Assembly (NCBI RefSeq): GCF_001180185.1
Contig: NZ_CVSS01000044.1
Coordinates: 18,540 to 82,539, forward strand
Source: Candidatus Pelagibacter communis
GTDB taxonomy: Bacteria; Pseudomonadota; Alphaproteobacteria; Pelagibacterales; Pelagibacteraceae
Length of the DNA: 64,000 bases
Direction: 5' to 3'
In this document: piece by piece, positions 27,158 to 37,375 of the stretch
Numbering within the stretch: the first letter of the stretch is position 1
How the letters are laid out: the number at the start of each line of letters is the position of its first letter
The notes under the pieces: generated by a model
Told to the model about the DNA's origin: nothing
The model's input: only the letters and a program-made list of their open reading frames with translations
The model's database searches: none
Made by a program: the position numbers and the translations under genes

Positions 27158-27832
27158 ATGGAAGCAGATATTTCATCTCAAGCAGTAGGTTTAGCATCTA
27201 GTGCAGATTTTTCATTAATGAACCTTTTTATCAGAGCCGACATTATAGTAAAATCCGTAATAGTTATATTAATTGTCTGTTCAGTTTATTCTTGGGCTAT
27301 AATTATTGAAAAAATAAGGTTATTTAAAAAAATTAATATCTCGTCAGAAGAATTTGAGGAAAAATTTTGGAGATCAAAGTCTGCCGAGACTTTTTATAAT
27401 AATTTATCAGTAAATGTTGAAGATCCAATGGCCTTATTATTCAGAGAGTCCATGCAAGGATTGCTTAAGTCAAAATCAAAAACAAATTTAGCTGAAAAGA
27501 TGGGAGGTATTCTTGAAGTTGGAATAGAAAAACAAATGTCAAAAATTGAGAAAGGATTTACTTTTTTAGCTACTGTTGGGTCAACTGCACCATTTATAGG
27601 TTTATTCGGAACGGTTTGGGGGATAATGAATTCTTTTCAATCAATTGCTATTTCAAGAAACACAAGTCTTGCTATTGTGGCACCAGGAATAGCCGAAGCA
27701 TTATTTGCAACTGCTCTTGGATTATTAGCAGCAATACCAGCAGTTGTAGCTTACAATCGGTTCAATAATGACTCAAAAAAATATTTTCAAAAACTTGAAA
27801 GTTTTTCAAAAAGGTTTCTATCAATAATTTAA
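27158..27832 (+). CDS. tolQ: Tol-Pal system protein TolQ
   Basis: The 224-residue protein has three membrane helices (about residues 30-50, 125-150 and 165-190) and the family run FTFLATVGSTAPFIGLFGTVWGIMNSFQ, with APGIAEALFATALGLLAAIPAVVAYN. It forms the proton channel with TolR at the inner membrane and powers TolA. It starts the tolQRAB-pal-cpoB operon, 51 bases after the RuvC-like gene. Confidence 0.95.
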   Translation: MEADISSQAVGLASSADFSLMNLFIRADIIVKSVIVILIVCSVYSWAIIIEKIRLFKKINISSEEFEEKFWRSKSAETFYNNLSVNVEDPMALLFRESMQGLLKSKSKTNLAEKMGGILEVGIEKQMSKIEKGFTFLATVGSTAPFIGLFGTVWGIMNSFQSIAISRNTSLAIVAPGIAEALFATALGLLAAIPAVVAYNRFNNDSKKYFQKLESFSKRFLSII

Positions 27833-27839
27833 TTACAAA

Positions 27840-28256
27840 ATGGCATTTAAATTAAATCGTTCAGGAAAGGAGCCAATGAGTGAAATCAACGTAACACCGT
27901 TTGTAGATGTTATGTTAGTATTGCTAATTATTTTTATGGTTACTGCACCACTATTAACTGTGGGTGTACAAGTTGATTTACCAGAAAGTTCAGCAGACTC
28001 TCTCCCTGAGGAACAAGAGCCATTAACTTTAACTATAAATTCAAAAGGAGAAATTTATATACAAGAGTCAAAAGTTGAATATGATAAAATAATTGCAAAA
28101 GTTTTAGCAGTATCAAAAAACAGAACAGACACTCGTATATATGTAAGAGGTGATAAAACAATTAATTATGGCAGAGTTTTAGAAATTATGGGACTTCTCT
28201 CAGGATCAGGTTTTACAAAAGTAGCTTTAATTTCAGAGCCTTACAAAGAAAGGTAA
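27840..28256 (+). CDS. tolR: Tol-Pal system protein TolR (ExbD family)
   Basis: The 138-residue protein has a short cytoplasmic start with SEINVTPFVDVMLVLLIIFMVTAP. It has one membrane helix carrying the proton-accepting aspartate (D24 in FVDVML) and a periplasmic ExbD domain. It pairs with TolQ to convert proton motive force into work on TolA. It starts 7 bases after tolQ. Confidence 0.95.
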   Translation: MAFKLNRSGKEPMSEINVTPFVDVMLVLLIIFMVTAPLLTVGVQVDLPESSADSLPEEQEPLTLTINSKGEIYIQESKVEYDKIIAKVLAVSKNRTDTRIYVRGDKTINYGRVLEIMGLLSGSGFTKVALISEPYKER

Positions 28257-28263
28257 ATTTGAA

Positions 28264-29073
28264 GTGAATAGAAGTATTATAATATCTTCTGTTTTACACA
28301 TAATTATAATAATTTTGACAGCTATGAGCCTTCCTTTTTTATCAAAAAAAGCAATTGATTTACCTCCGATTGTATCAATTGAACTAATTCAAATAACTGA
28401 AAAAACAAACATACCATTTGCTCCTAAAGCTAAAAAGATTATTGAGGAAGTTAAAAAGAAAGAAAAAAAATTAGTTTCTGAGCAAGCTCCACCCAAAAAA
28501 GTAAAAAAGAAAAAACCAGACTCTGTCCCTATGCCTGAGGATTTATTAAAGAAAGTTGAAAAAGAGCAAGACGATACCCAAAATCCTGAAAAAATAGACA
28601 CTGAAGTAAAGCAAGTTTCAGAATTTGAAAAAGATGAATTATTTGATCCAAATAATATAGCTGCGCTGATTGATAAGTCTAAAGAGGAGACAGCTAGTGT
28701 TGTTAAGAAAACAGATCAAGTTACTCAAGACCAAGAAAAAAATTTCGAAAATACTGGACTTTCTTTAAGTGAAGAAGATGCTCTTAAGGCTCAAATTTTT
28801 GGTTGCTGGAGTATTCCATTAGGCTTGCCGTACAATGAAAATTTATTAGTAAGAATAAAACTTGAATTAAAACCCGATGGATCTGTTCTTAAATCTGAAA
28901 TACTAGACCATGCTAGAATGAATAGACCTGGGCAAGGATTTTATAAGGTTTTAGCAGAAAGTGCCTTGAGAGCAATTAAATTATGTCAACCATTAAGAGT
29001 GCCTAGCACTGGATATGAAAGATGGAAAGAGTTACAATTAAATTTTGATGCGAGAGAAATGTTAGAAGGTTAG
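28264..29073 (+). CDS. tolA: TolA-like periplasm-spanning protein
   Basis: The 269-residue protein starts at GTG. It has an N-terminal membrane anchor (about residues 5-25) and a lysine/glutamate/proline-rich linker to about residue 170. Its C-terminal domain contains [28 protein letters not shown] and [17 protein letters not shown], typical of TolA domain III with two cysteines. It links TolQR to TolB and Pal. The linker is short compared with enteric TolA. Position between tolR and tolB confirms the call. Confidence 0.88.
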   Translation: MNRSIIISSVLHIIIIILTAMSLPFLSKKAIDLPPIVSIELIQITEKTNIPFAPKAKKIIEEVKKKEKKLVSEQAPPKKVKKKKPDSVPMPEDLLKKVEKEQDDTQNPEKIDTEVKQVSEFEKDELFDPNNIAALIDKSKEETASVVKKTDQVTQDQEKNFENTGLSLSEEDALKAQIFGCWSIPLGLPYNENLLVRIKLELKPDGSVLKSEILDHARMNRPGQGFYKVLAESALRAIKLCQPLRVPSTGYERWKELQLNFDAREMLEG

Positions 29074-29074
29074 A

Positions 29075-30427
29075 ATGAAAAGTATTTTGAAAAAATTTTT
29101 AATATCAACATTTATATTATATTTTCCAATTAATTCTTTTGCATTAATAGAAGTTGATATAACAAGGGGAAATTTAAATCCTCTACCAGTAGCTATTTCA
29201 CCTTTATCAGTTGATGAAAAATCAAGAAAAAGTTTTGAAAAAATAATTGATAAAAAAAATATAGGAGAAGAAATTTCATCTATTGTAGAAAATAATTTGA
29301 AAATTTCAGGTCTATTTAATCCATTAAATAAAGATGCTTTTCTTCAAGCTCCAGATATTGCAAACTTAAAACCTCGATTCGAGGATTGGAATTTAATAAA
29401 AGCTCAAGCCTTAATAACGGGAAAAGTAAGTAATGTTGAAAATAAGTTAAGAGTAGAATTTAGGTTATGGGATGTCCTTGCAGGAAAAGAAATGATGGCT
29501 CTTGCTTTTACCACAGTTCCAACAAATTGGAGAAGAGTAGGGCATATTATTTCAGATAAAGTATATGAAAGATTGACTGGTGAAAAAGGATATTTCGACA
29601 CAAGAATTATCTATGTTGCAGAAGAGGGACCAAAAACGAAACGAATAAAGAAATTAGCGATAATGGATCAAGATGGCGCAAACAATAAGTTTTTAACTTT
29701 AGGTAATGAATTAGTTTTAACTCCAAGATTTAATCCAACAAGTCAAATGGTAACTTATCTTTCTTATTTTAGAAATTTACCGAGAGTTTATTTGCTTGAT
29801 ATTGAAACTGGCATGCAAGAAGTAGTTGGAGATTTTCCTGGAATGACCTTTGCACCAAGATTTTCTCCAGACGGAAAAAAGATTATTATGAGTTTTGCAA
29901 AAGATGGTAATTCTGACATTTATACAATGGACCTAGAGAATAGAATCGTTGAAAAAATTACTAATCATCCTTCAATTGATACATCACCTTCTTACTCTCC
30001 AAATGGAAAATATATTTGCTTCAATTCTGATAGAAGTGGTTATCAACAAATTTATGTAATGAAAAGTGATGGAACTAATGTAAAAAGAATTTCTTTTGGC
30101 AATGGAATTTATGGAACTCCAGTTTGGTCACCAAGAGGAGACTTAATAGCTTTTACAAAATTACATAAAGGAAAATTTTATATAGGTGTAATGAGGACTG
30201 ATGGAAGTGGTGAAAGATTGTTGACGGAAAATTTTTATCAAGAAGCCCCCTCTTGGTCACCTAATGGGAGAGTTTTAATTTTTTATAGAGAAACAAAAAC
30301 AGATGAAAAAGGTGAAGGTTTTTCAGCAAAATTATGGTCAATAGACCTTACTGGGTATAATGAAAGAATGGTTAAAACTCCTACTGATGGTTCAGACCCA
30401 TCATGGTCATCATTATTAAGTAATTAG
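29075..30427 (+). CDS. tolB: Tol-Pal system beta-propeller protein TolB
   Basis: The 450-residue protein has a signal peptide (residues 1-23). The N-terminal TolB domain begins [17 protein letters not shown] six-bladed propeller has repeated W40-like motifs such as [29 protein letters not shown] and [13 protein letters not shown]. It works in the periplasm between TolA and Pal. It begins one base after the tolA stop. Confidence 0.96.
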   Translation: MKSILKKFLISTFILYFPINSFALIEVDITRGNLNPLPVAISPLSVDEKSRKSFEKIIDKKNIGEEISSIVENNLKISGLFNPLNKDAFLQAPDIANLKPRFEDWNLIKAQALITGKVSNVENKLRVEFRLWDVLAGKEMMALAFTTVPTNWRRVGHIISDKVYERLTGEKGYFDTRIIYVAEEGPKTKRIKKLAIMDQDGANNKFLTLGNELVLTPRFNPTSQMVTYLSYFRNLPRVYLLDIETGMQEVVGDFPGMTFAPRFSPDGKKIIMSFAKDGNSDIYTMDLENRIVEKITNHPSIDTSPSYSPNGKYICFNSDRSGYQQIYVMKSDGTNVKRISFGNGIYGTPVWSPRGDLIAFTKLHKGKFYIGVMRTDGSGERLLTENFYQEAPSWSPNGRVLIFYRETKTDEKGEGFSAKLWSIDLTGYNERMVKTPTDGSDPSWSSLLSN

Positions 30428-30502
30428 TGTTAAATCGCTTGATTTTTTAACTTGAAACCTCTAATTAGGTGTGAAAATATCTAAGTATTAGAAATATTGA
30501 TC

Positions 30503-30508
30503 AAGGAG
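30503..30508 (+). promoter_or_regulatory. Strong Shine-Dalgarno site of pal
   Basis: AAGGAG lies five bases before the pal ATG at 30514. Most genes in this window lack so good a match, so pal is probably translated at high rate, as expected for an abundant lipoprotein. Confidence 0.7.
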
Positions 30509-30513
30509 TAATA

Positions 30514-30993
30514 ATGAAATTAAACAAAATTCTAAAAAATTTACTTTTGGTTGTTGCAACGTGTTTAGCATTAAGTGCATGTGCAACGAAAAAAGTTTCA
30601 ACAGGTCAAATGCAAGGTGACGTTTATACAGGTACAGATACTGTAGAGTATTTAGCTTCAGGTGTTCCTGATAGAGTTTTCTTTGCAACAAATGAGTCAG
30701 TTTTAACTACGGCATCAAGAGAGACATTAAGAAAACAAGCTGCTTGGTTAAGAAAGAATTCTGACGTTACAATTGTATTAGAAGGTCATGCTGATGAAAG
30801 AGGTACTAGGGAATATAACTTAGCTTTAGGCGAGAGAAGAGCTAACGCAGCTAAAGATTATTTAATGACATATGGTATTTCATCTGACAGAATATCTGTT
30901 TTAAGTTATGGAAAAGAAAGACCAGTAGACTCTGGATCTAACCCACTAGCTTGGTCAAAAAACAGAAGATCAGTTACAGTCAAAGCTAACTAA
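30514..30993 (+). CDS. pal: Peptidoglycan-associated lipoprotein Pal
   Basis: The 159-residue protein has a lipoprotein signal with lipobox LSAC (lipidated cysteine C23). Its OmpA-like domain includes VFFATNESVLTT, then VTIVLEGHADERGTREYNLALGERRANAAKDYL and ISVLSYGKERP. It anchors the outer membrane to peptidoglycan and engages TolB. An 86-base gap separates it from tolB, and a strong terminator follows. Confidence 0.97.
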   Translation: MKLNKILKNLLLVVATCLALSACATKKVSTGQMQGDVYTGTDTVEYLASGVPDRVFFATNESVLTTASRETLRKQAAWLRKNSDVTIVLEGHADERGTREYNLALGERRANAAKDYLMTYGISSDRISVLSYGKERPVDSGSNPLAWSKNRRSVTVKAN

Positions 30994-31008
30994 TCAATAT
31001 TTTTATTT

Positions 31009-31049
31009 AAAGACCCCTTAATTTATCTAGTTAGGGGGTCTTTTTTTTG
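31009..31049 (+). terminator. Rho-independent terminator after pal
   Basis: AAAGACCCC (from 31009) pairs with GGGGTCTTT after a loop of about 15 bases rich in A and T. A run of eight T follows. It ends the tol-pal message just downstream of pal, upstream of cpoB. It is the clearest intrinsic terminator in the window. Confidence 0.85.
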
Positions 31050-31076
31050 CCATTATTATAATCATAAATAATTTTA

Positions 31077-32060
31077 ATGAATTTAAAAAAGCTAATATTT
31101 GCAAAAATAATTTTCTTATTAAGTTTTCTTGTTAACCTAAATTCTCTAGCAGATAATCACAATATTTATGAAACTCTAGAATTAATCCAAAAAGACATCA
31201 AAACTCTTGAAAGAGCAGTTTACTCAGGATCTATAGAGACAACAAATGATAATCAAAGTTTATCAGATTTGAATAATAATTCTGAGGATGTTTTAACAAG
31301 ACACTTATTAAAATTGTCAGAGATAGAAAACCAATTTCAGGAGCTTACTAATAGATTTGAGGAGATAAATTTTAAATTAGATAAATTATCAAATAGATTA
31401 TCTAAAGTTCAAGCTGATAATCAAATAAGGTTTCAAGATATTGAAGTTGTTTTAAGTTCAGATGATGTTAACAAAAAAATTTCGAAAAAAGTAATTTCAG
31501 ATGAAAACAAAGAATTGCCTGGATCATCTGAACCACAAGATTTAGGTTCTGTATCATACAAAGATACTGAGACTAATGAAACAACTCAACAAATACAATC
31601 AGTCGAAACAACAGCGTCTATAGTTACTGAAGCTTTTCAAGCAGAAGAAAAAATTTTGCCAGATGAAAGTCCAAATAAACAGTACGAATTTGCTACAAGT
31701 TTTTTAAAAGTTGGAGATTATCCAACAGCAGAGAGGGCTTTTAGAGAATTTGTTTTATCTAATCCAGATCATGAGCTCGCCGGAAATGCACAATATTGGT
31801 ACGCAGAAACTTTTAGAATAAGACAACTCTATACTGATGCTGCATCAGCATATTTGGAGGGATATCAAAAGTATCCTAAAGGGGAAAAAGCTCCAATAAA
31901 TTTATTGAAATTAGGTGTATCGATGGTTCAAATTGGAGAAAAAGATCAAGGATGCAAAATGATAAATGGTGTTGAAAAACAATATCCAAAAGCTAATCAA
32001 TCTGTTATCCAAAAAGCTAAATATGAGTCTCAAAAATTTGAATGTAATCAAAACTCCTAA
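31077..32060 (+). CDS. cpoB: Tol-Pal coordinator CpoB (YbgF) with TPR domain
   Basis: The 327-residue protein has a signal peptide ending near LADNH (about residue 28). A coiled coil follows near residues 65-115, then a low-complexity linker. The C-terminal TPR region includes QYEFATSFLKVGDYPTAERAFREFV, NAQYWYAETFRIRQLYTDAASAY and PKGEKAPINLLKLGVSM. It follows pal, as usual, and coordinates Tol with septal peptidoglycan synthesis in enterobacteria. Its 3' end overlaps the tilS start. Confidence 0.9.
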   Translation: MNLKKLIFAKIIFLLSFLVNLNSLADNHNIYETLELIQKDIKTLERAVYSGSIETTNDNQSLSDLNNNSEDVLTRHLLKLSEIENQFQELTNRFEEINFKLDKLSNRLSKVQADNQIRFQDIEVVLSSDDVNKKISKKVISDENKELPGSSEPQDLGSVSYKDTETNETTQQIQSVETTASIVTEAFQAEEKILPDESPNKQYEFATSFLKVGDYPTAERAFREFVLSNPDHELAGNAQYWYAETFRIRQLYTDAASAYLEGYQKYPKGEKAPINLLKLGVSMVQIGEKDQGCKMINGVEKQYPKANQSVIQKAKYESQKFECNQNS

Positions 32061-33048
32061 ACAATTAAAATTTAAATTATCTAATAAGAAAATTAAAAAA
32101 TTATATAACTTTTTTGAGGAAAATTTTAATATTAAAGAAGATTTCGTTGTCGCTATATCTGGAGGTCCTGATAGTCTTGCTTTGGCTTTTTTGACTAAAA
32201 TTTACTCTATTAAAAATAAATTAAATCCTAGATATTTCATAGTGGACCATAAATTAAGAAAGGATTCAACTAAAGAGGCAAATAAAGTAGTGAAAGTTCT
32301 AAAGAGTTACAATATTAAAGCTGATATATTAACTTGGAGTGGAAAAAAACCCTTACAAAATATTCAATCAGTAGCCAGAAATAAAAGATATGACCTATTA
32401 TTATCAAGTTGTAAAAAATTAAGAATCAATAATTTAATTGTCGGTCATCATTTAGATGATTTATTTGAAAATTTTTTCATACGAATGATAAGAGGCAGTG
32501 GATTAAAAGGTTTAGTTTCATTAGAGAAAGAAACAAAGTTAAACTCAATTAATTTGATACGACCTTTGTTGAGATTCAGTAAAAAAGATCTAGAATTTAT
32601 TTCAAATTATGTTTTTAATTTTTTTGTGAATGACCCCTCTAATGAGAATAAAGCTTTCAAGAGGATCAAAATAAGATCAATTTTGAATCAATTCAAAAAA
32701 AGTGGCTTAGATAAAGACAAATTATTTTTAACATTAAAAAATTTAAAAAGCTCAGATCAAGCCTTAAAATTCTATATTGAAAAAAATAAAAAAAAAAATT
32801 CTTTTTTCAATGTAGGTAAAAAGTGTCTTATTCTAAATGAAAGTTTTTTCAATAATCCTTATGAGGTAGTATTTAGGTCCTTTTCTGATTCGTTAAAAAA
32901 AATTGGAGGCAGGTATCATTCTCCAAGGGGAAAAAAAATTGACTATATTTTAAATAAAATTAAAAAAAACACCTTAAACAAAGAAACATTGGCTGGTTGT
33001 GTGATAAAAAGGGTCAATCAGACAGTATTAATTAATAAAGAGAACTAA
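32023..33048 (+). CDS. tilS: tRNA(Ile)-lysidine synthase
   Basis: The protein has the PP-loop motif SGGPDSLALAF and NNLIVGHHLDDLFENFFIRMIRGSG, both diagnostic of TilS. TilS converts C34 of tRNA-Ile(CAT) to lysidine. The chosen ATG at 32023 gives 341 residues. A longer in-frame start at 31966 adds 19 residues that only re-read cpoB coding sequence, and a TTG at 32038 is also possible. Even the short form overlaps cpoB by 38 bases. Confidence 0.9.
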   Translation: MSLKNLNVIKTPKQLKFKLSNKKIKKLYNFFEENFNIKEDFVVAISGGPDSLALAFLTKIYSIKNKLNPRYFIVDHKLRKDSTKEANKVVKVLKSYNIKADILTWSGKKPLQNIQSVARNKRYDLLLSSCKKLRINNLIVGHHLDDLFENFFIRMIRGSGLKGLVSLEKETKLNSINLIRPLLRFSKKDLEFISNYVFNFFVNDPSNENKAFKRIKIRSILNQFKKSGLDKDKLFLTLKNLKSSDQALKFYIEKNKKKNSFFNVGKKCLILNESFFNNPYEVVFRSFSDSLKKIGGRYHSPRGKKIDYILNKIKKNTLNKETLAGCVIKRVNQTVLINKEN

Positions 33049-33092
33049 TTTTGACACTTGTTTAATTTAGAATAATTCTTATCTTATACCAC

Positions 33093-34984
33093 ATGAATTT
33101 TAAAAACTTAGCGATGTGGGCAATTATAGTTTTTCTAACTATTGGTCTCTATAATATGTTTAAAAACCCTCAAGCAAACGTCAGAGGCGGAAATCAAATA
33201 ATTTTTTCAGATTTCTTAACATCTGTTGATAATGGTGAGATATTAAAAGTTGAAATTCAAGGAAATAATATTAAAGGAGTTTATTCAAACGGAAATAGTT
33301 TTTCTACTTATGCTCCAAATGATCCAAACTTAATTGAAAAACTTTCTGATAAGGGAGTAAGTATATCTGCTGCACCTTTGGACGAAAAAATGCCTTCCTT
33401 GTTTGGTGTCCTTTTGTCTTGGTTCCCAATGCTATTGTTGATAGCTGTTTGGATTTTTTTCATGCGCCAAATGCAAGGAGGACGAGGTGGGGCAATGGGT
33501 TTTGGTAGATCAAAAGCCAAGATGATGAACGAATTGAAAGGTAAAGTAACTTTTAATGATGTTGCTGGTGTTGAAGAGGCAAAAGAAGAAGTAGAGGAGA
33601 TTGTTGAATTCTTAAAAGATCCAAAAAAATTTAGTAGACTTGGAGGAAAAATTCCAAGAGGAGCATTATTAGTTGGTCCCCAGGAACAGGTAAAACTTTA
33701 TTAGCGAGAGCAATAGCTGGTGAGGCACAAGTTCCATTTTTTACAATTTCAGGTTCAGATTTTGTAGAGATGTTTGTAGGTGTTGGAGCCTCAAGAGTTA
33801 GAGATATGTTTGAACAAGGTAAAAAAAATGCGCCATGTATAATTTTCATTGATGAGATAGATGCTGTTGGTAGAAGTAGAGGAGCTGGTTTAGGTGGTGG
33901 GAATGATGAGAGAGAACAAACTTTAAACCAATTGTTAGTAGAGATGGATGGTTTTGATACAAATGAGGGAGTAATAATTATTGCAGCAACAAACAGACCA
34001 GATGTTCTTGATCCAGCTTTGTTAAGACCAGGTAGATTTGATAGACAGGTAGTGGTTGCAAACCCTGATATTATTGGAAGAGAAAAAATTTTAAAAGTTC
34101 ATGTAAAAAAAATTAAAATGGCTCCAGATGTTAATTTGAGAACTATTGCAAGAGGGACGCCTGGATTTTCAGGCGCAGATTTGGCTAACTTAGTTAATGA
34201 GGCAGCATTGTTAGCAGCAAGAAAAAATAAAAGAATAGTCACTTTAATTGAATTTGAAGAGGCCAAAGATAAAGTTATGATGGGCTCAGAGAGAAGGTCA
34301 ATGGTAATGACAGAAGAGGAAAAAACACTTACTGCCTATCATGAGGCGGGCCATGCGATTGTCACTATCAATGAAAGCGCAGCATATCCAATTCACAAAG
34401 CTACAATTATTCCTAGAGGCAGAGCGTTAGGAATGGTAATGCAACTACCCGAGAGAGATGAGCTTTCTCAAACTAGAGAGCAACTTCATGCGCAATTAGC
34501 TATAGCTATGGGCGGTAGAGTAGCTGAAGAAATAATTTTTGGGGAAGATAAGGTAACGACAGGAGCTGCTAGTGATATTGAGCAAGCAACAAAAAGAGCT
34601 AGAGCAATGGTGATGAAAGCAGGTTTAAGCAAAGAATTGGGTCCAGTAGCTTATGGGGAAAACGAGGAGGAGGTTTTTCTTGGAAGATCTGTAGCTAAAC
34701 AACAAAACATGTCTGAAGAGACTGCAAGAAAAGTAGACTCAGAAATAAGAAAAATAGTTGATAAAGGTTATGAAAGAGCTAGAAAAATATTGACTGAAAA
34801 AATTGATGACCTTCATAAACTTGCAAAAGCTTTATTAACTTATGAAACATTATCCGGTGATGAGATTGAAAATTTGATTAATAAAAACGTTTATCCAACT
34901 GATAAACAAGGTCTTAAAGTTGATGATGAAGATAAAGGTTCAGCTTTGAGCTCGATGGGTTTAAAGCCTAAAATAGTCCATTAA
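33093..34984 (+). pseudogene. ftsH: ATP-dependent zinc metalloprotease FtsH, frameshifted as sequenced
   Basis: The first frame encodes the two membrane helices and the start of the AAA domain, then fails at [14 protein letters not shown]-stop. A second frame resumes with the Walker B region ([12 protein letters not shown]), SRH ([17 protein letters not shown]) and the zinc site HEAGH. The four-C run at 33678-33681 should be five: one added C restores GPPGTGKT and an unbroken protein of about 630 residues, the normal length. FtsH is generally essential, so a sequencing or assembly error is likeliest. It degrades membrane and regulatory proteins and sits between tilS and folP. Confidence 0.92.
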
Positions 34985-34990
34985 AGTTTT

Positions 34991-36043
34991 ATGGAAAGAT
35001 ATTACACAAGAGTGTGTAATTTCTATTATGGCAATCAATCTAAAAATCTTGTAGCAAGAAAAAAAGCTATTCCACTGCATCAACTTAAAGAAGTTTCTTT
35101 TGATCAAATAGAAATAATAACTAGAAAGTCAAAAAAAATAATTCATATTGATCAGATAAAAAACTTGTCTAAATTATTAAAAAAAAAGATTATTTTAGAT
35201 TTAAAAAAAATAAGATCAAAAAAAAAAAATTTCTCAAATTTTAATTTTCAAAAAATTCCAAATATTCTAGGTATATTAAATTTAACACCAGATAGTTTTT
35301 CAGATGGTGGAAAATTTAATTCAAAAAAAAAAAGTTTGAAACATGCAATCTATCTTTTAAGTAGTGGTGCGAACCTGATAGATGTTGGAGGCGAGTCAAC
35401 AAGGCCTGGATCAAAAACAGTAAATGAAAGTTTAGAATGGAGTAGAATTAATCATATTTTAAAGTCATTAAGTAAAAAGATTCCATTATCTCTTGATACT
35501 AGAAAATCTAAAATAATGAAAAAAGGTATTGATATAGGGGTTGAGTTGATTAATGACGTGTCAGGTTTAAGTTTCGACATAGAAACTATCAATGTACTAA
35601 AAAAATCTAAGATTCCATTTGTGATACATCATTCCCAAGGAACACCTGAAGATATGCAAATAAAACCTAAATATAAAAATGAGATATTAGATATATACGA
35701 TTTTTTTGAAGAAAAAATAAAATTTTTAAGATCAATAGGCATAAAACATAACAATATTATTTTAGACCCTGGGATAGGTTTTGGAAAAAATTTGAAACAT
35801 AATATGAGTCTAATAAACAATATTTCTATTTTTCATGCACTTGGTTTTCCTATACTTGTTGGTAATTCAAGAAAAAAATTTATTAAGGAATTAGTTGAGA
35901 AAAATGATAGTAAATTTCGTATTGGAGGAACGATAGCTTCCTCTATCTATCTTATGATGCAAGGGGTTCAAGTACTAAGAGTTCACGATGTTAATGAGAT
36001 AATACAAAGTTTAAAAGTTTTTAAAAAATTAATTAATAATTAA
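34991..36043 (+). CDS. folP: Dihydropteroate synthase with N-terminal extension
   Basis: The catalytic part begins near residue 88 with ILGILNLTPDSFSDGGKF. It contains LIDVGGESTRPGS, LSLDTRKSKI, LINDVSGL, the FVIHHSQGTPEDMQ segment and DPGIGFGKN. It joins p-aminobenzoate to the pterin in folate synthesis. At 350 residues it is about 70 longer than standard DHPS. The first 85 residues (starting MERYYTRVCNFYYG) are an extension of unknown role. It overlaps glmM by one base. Confidence 0.92.
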   Translation: MERYYTRVCNFYYGNQSKNLVARKKAIPLHQLKEVSFDQIEIITRKSKKIIHIDQIKNLSKLLKKKIILDLKKIRSKKKNFSNFNFQKIPNILGILNLTPDSFSDGGKFNSKKKSLKHAIYLLSSGANLIDVGGESTRPGSKTVNESLEWSRINHILKSLSKKIPLSLDTRKSKIMKKGIDIGVELINDVSGLSFDIETINVLKKSKIPFVIHHSQGTPEDMQIKPKYKNEILDIYDFFEEKIKFLRSIGIKHNNIILDPGIGFGKNLKHNMSLINNISIFHALGFPILVGNSRKKFIKELVEKNDSKFRIGGTIASSIYLMMQGVQVLRVHDVNEIIQSLKVFKKLINN

Positions 36044-37374
36044 TGACAAAAAAATATTTTGGTACCGACGGTATTAGGGGGGCTATCAATAGTAAAAATA
36101 TAAATGGAGACATGTTTTTTAAATTTGGATTAGCAAGTGGAACATATTTTAAATCTCAAAAAAAAAGAAAACAAACAGCAATAATTGCTAAAGATACAAG
36201 ATTATCAGGCTATAGCTTAGAACCTGCGTTAGTATCTGGTTTGGCCTCAGCTGGAATGCACGTTTATACGTTAGGGCCTCTTCCCACTAATGGTTTGGCT
36301 ATGTTAACAAAAGTTATGAATGCAAATATGGGTATAATGATTACTGCATCTCATAATCCACATTACGACAATGGTTTAAAACTTTTCGGTCCTGATGGAA
36401 TGAAATTATCAGATAAAATTGAGAAGAAAATTGAAGGCCTTATAGATAAAAAAATTACAAAAAATCTTTCACAACCAGAAAAACTAGGAAGAGTAAAAAG
36501 ATTAGAAACTGGAACCAAAGATTATATTAAAATATTAAAAAGAAATTTTACAAAAGAATTTAATCTTAGGGGGCTTAGAATTGTAATTGATTGTGCAAAT
36601 GGAGCAGGCTATAAAGCAGGACCTGCGTTATTGAAGTCATTGGGGGCAAAAGTTATATCAATCGGTGTAAAACCTAATGGTCTAAATATTAATAAAAATT
36701 GTGGTTCAACTTTTCCAGAAAAAATTAGATCTGCAGTAAGAAAACACAAAGCAGATATTGGCATCTCATTAGATGGTGATGCTGACAGAATTATAATGTG
36801 TGATGAAAAAAGCAATATTATTGATGGAGATCAAATAATTGCGGCTTTGGCGACAAGATGGAAAAGTAAAAAAATGCTTAAAGGAGGTGTAGTAGGAACA
36901 CTCATGTCTAATTATGGTCTTGAAAAATTTTTTAAAAAAGAAAATATAAAATTTATACGTGCAGACGTTGGTGATAGGTATGTTAAAGAAAAAATGCAAA
37001 AAAATAAATTTAATTTGGGTGGCGAACAGTCGGGTCATATCATATTAGGGAAATTTGCAACAACAGGGGATGGTTTATTAGTTGCTCTAGAATCATTATT
37101 TGCATTAAGAAAAGGAAAAAAAGCTAGTGAATTTTTTAATAAATTTAAAAAAATACCTCAACTGTTAAAAAATATCGAAGTGAAAGATAAAAATATAATT
37201 AAAAAACCTAGTATTAAACGTGCCATAAAGCTAGCTGAAAAAACAATAAAAGGTAAAGGGAGAATTTTAGTTAGAAAGTCTGGGACAGAAGCAAAAATTA
37301 GAGTAATGGGAGAAAGTAATAATATATCTCTTCTTTCTAAATGTTTAAATATTATTATAAAAAAAATAAAATAA
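36043..37374 (+). CDS. glmM: Phosphoglucosamine mutase
   Basis: The 443-residue protein has the family start KYFGTDGIRG and the phosphoserine loop MITASHNPHYDNG with S103. The metal loop is SLDGDADRIIM, the sugar loop is GGEQSGH, and RKSGTEAKIRVMGE binds phosphate at the end. It makes glucosamine-1-phosphate for cell wall and surface sugars. The ftsH-folP-glmM order is conserved in many proteobacteria. Confidence 0.96.
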   Translation: MTKKYFGTDGIRGAINSKNINGDMFFKFGLASGTYFKSQKKRKQTAIIAKDTRLSGYSLEPALVSGLASAGMHVYTLGPLPTNGLAMLTKVMNANMGIMITASHNPHYDNGLKLFGPDGMKLSDKIEKKIEGLIDKKITKNLSQPEKLGRVKRLETGTKDYIKILKRNFTKEFNLRGLRIVIDCANGAGYKAGPALLKSLGAKVISIGVKPNGLNINKNCGSTFPEKIRSAVRKHKADIGISLDGDADRIIMCDEKSNIIDGDQIIAALATRWKSKKMLKGGVVGTLMSNYGLEKFFKKENIKFIRADVGDRYVKEKMQKNKFNLGGEQSGHIILGKFATTGDGLLVALESLFALRKGKKASEFFNKFKKIPQLLKNIEVKDKNIIKKPSIKRAIKLAEKTIKGKGRILVRKSGTEAKIRVMGESNNISLLSKCLNIIIKKIK

Positions 37375-37375
37375 T

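Noticed and set aside
30428-30502. Promoter for pal (TTGATT, 17 bases, TAATTA)
   Set aside because: The -10 candidate matches consensus poorly, and such pairs arise easily in AT-rich DNA.
31966-32060. 95-base overlap of tilS with cpoB as deliberate overprinting
   Set aside because: It depends on the longest start choice; later in-frame starts at 32023 or 32038 reduce the overlap, and the extra residues are not TilS-like.
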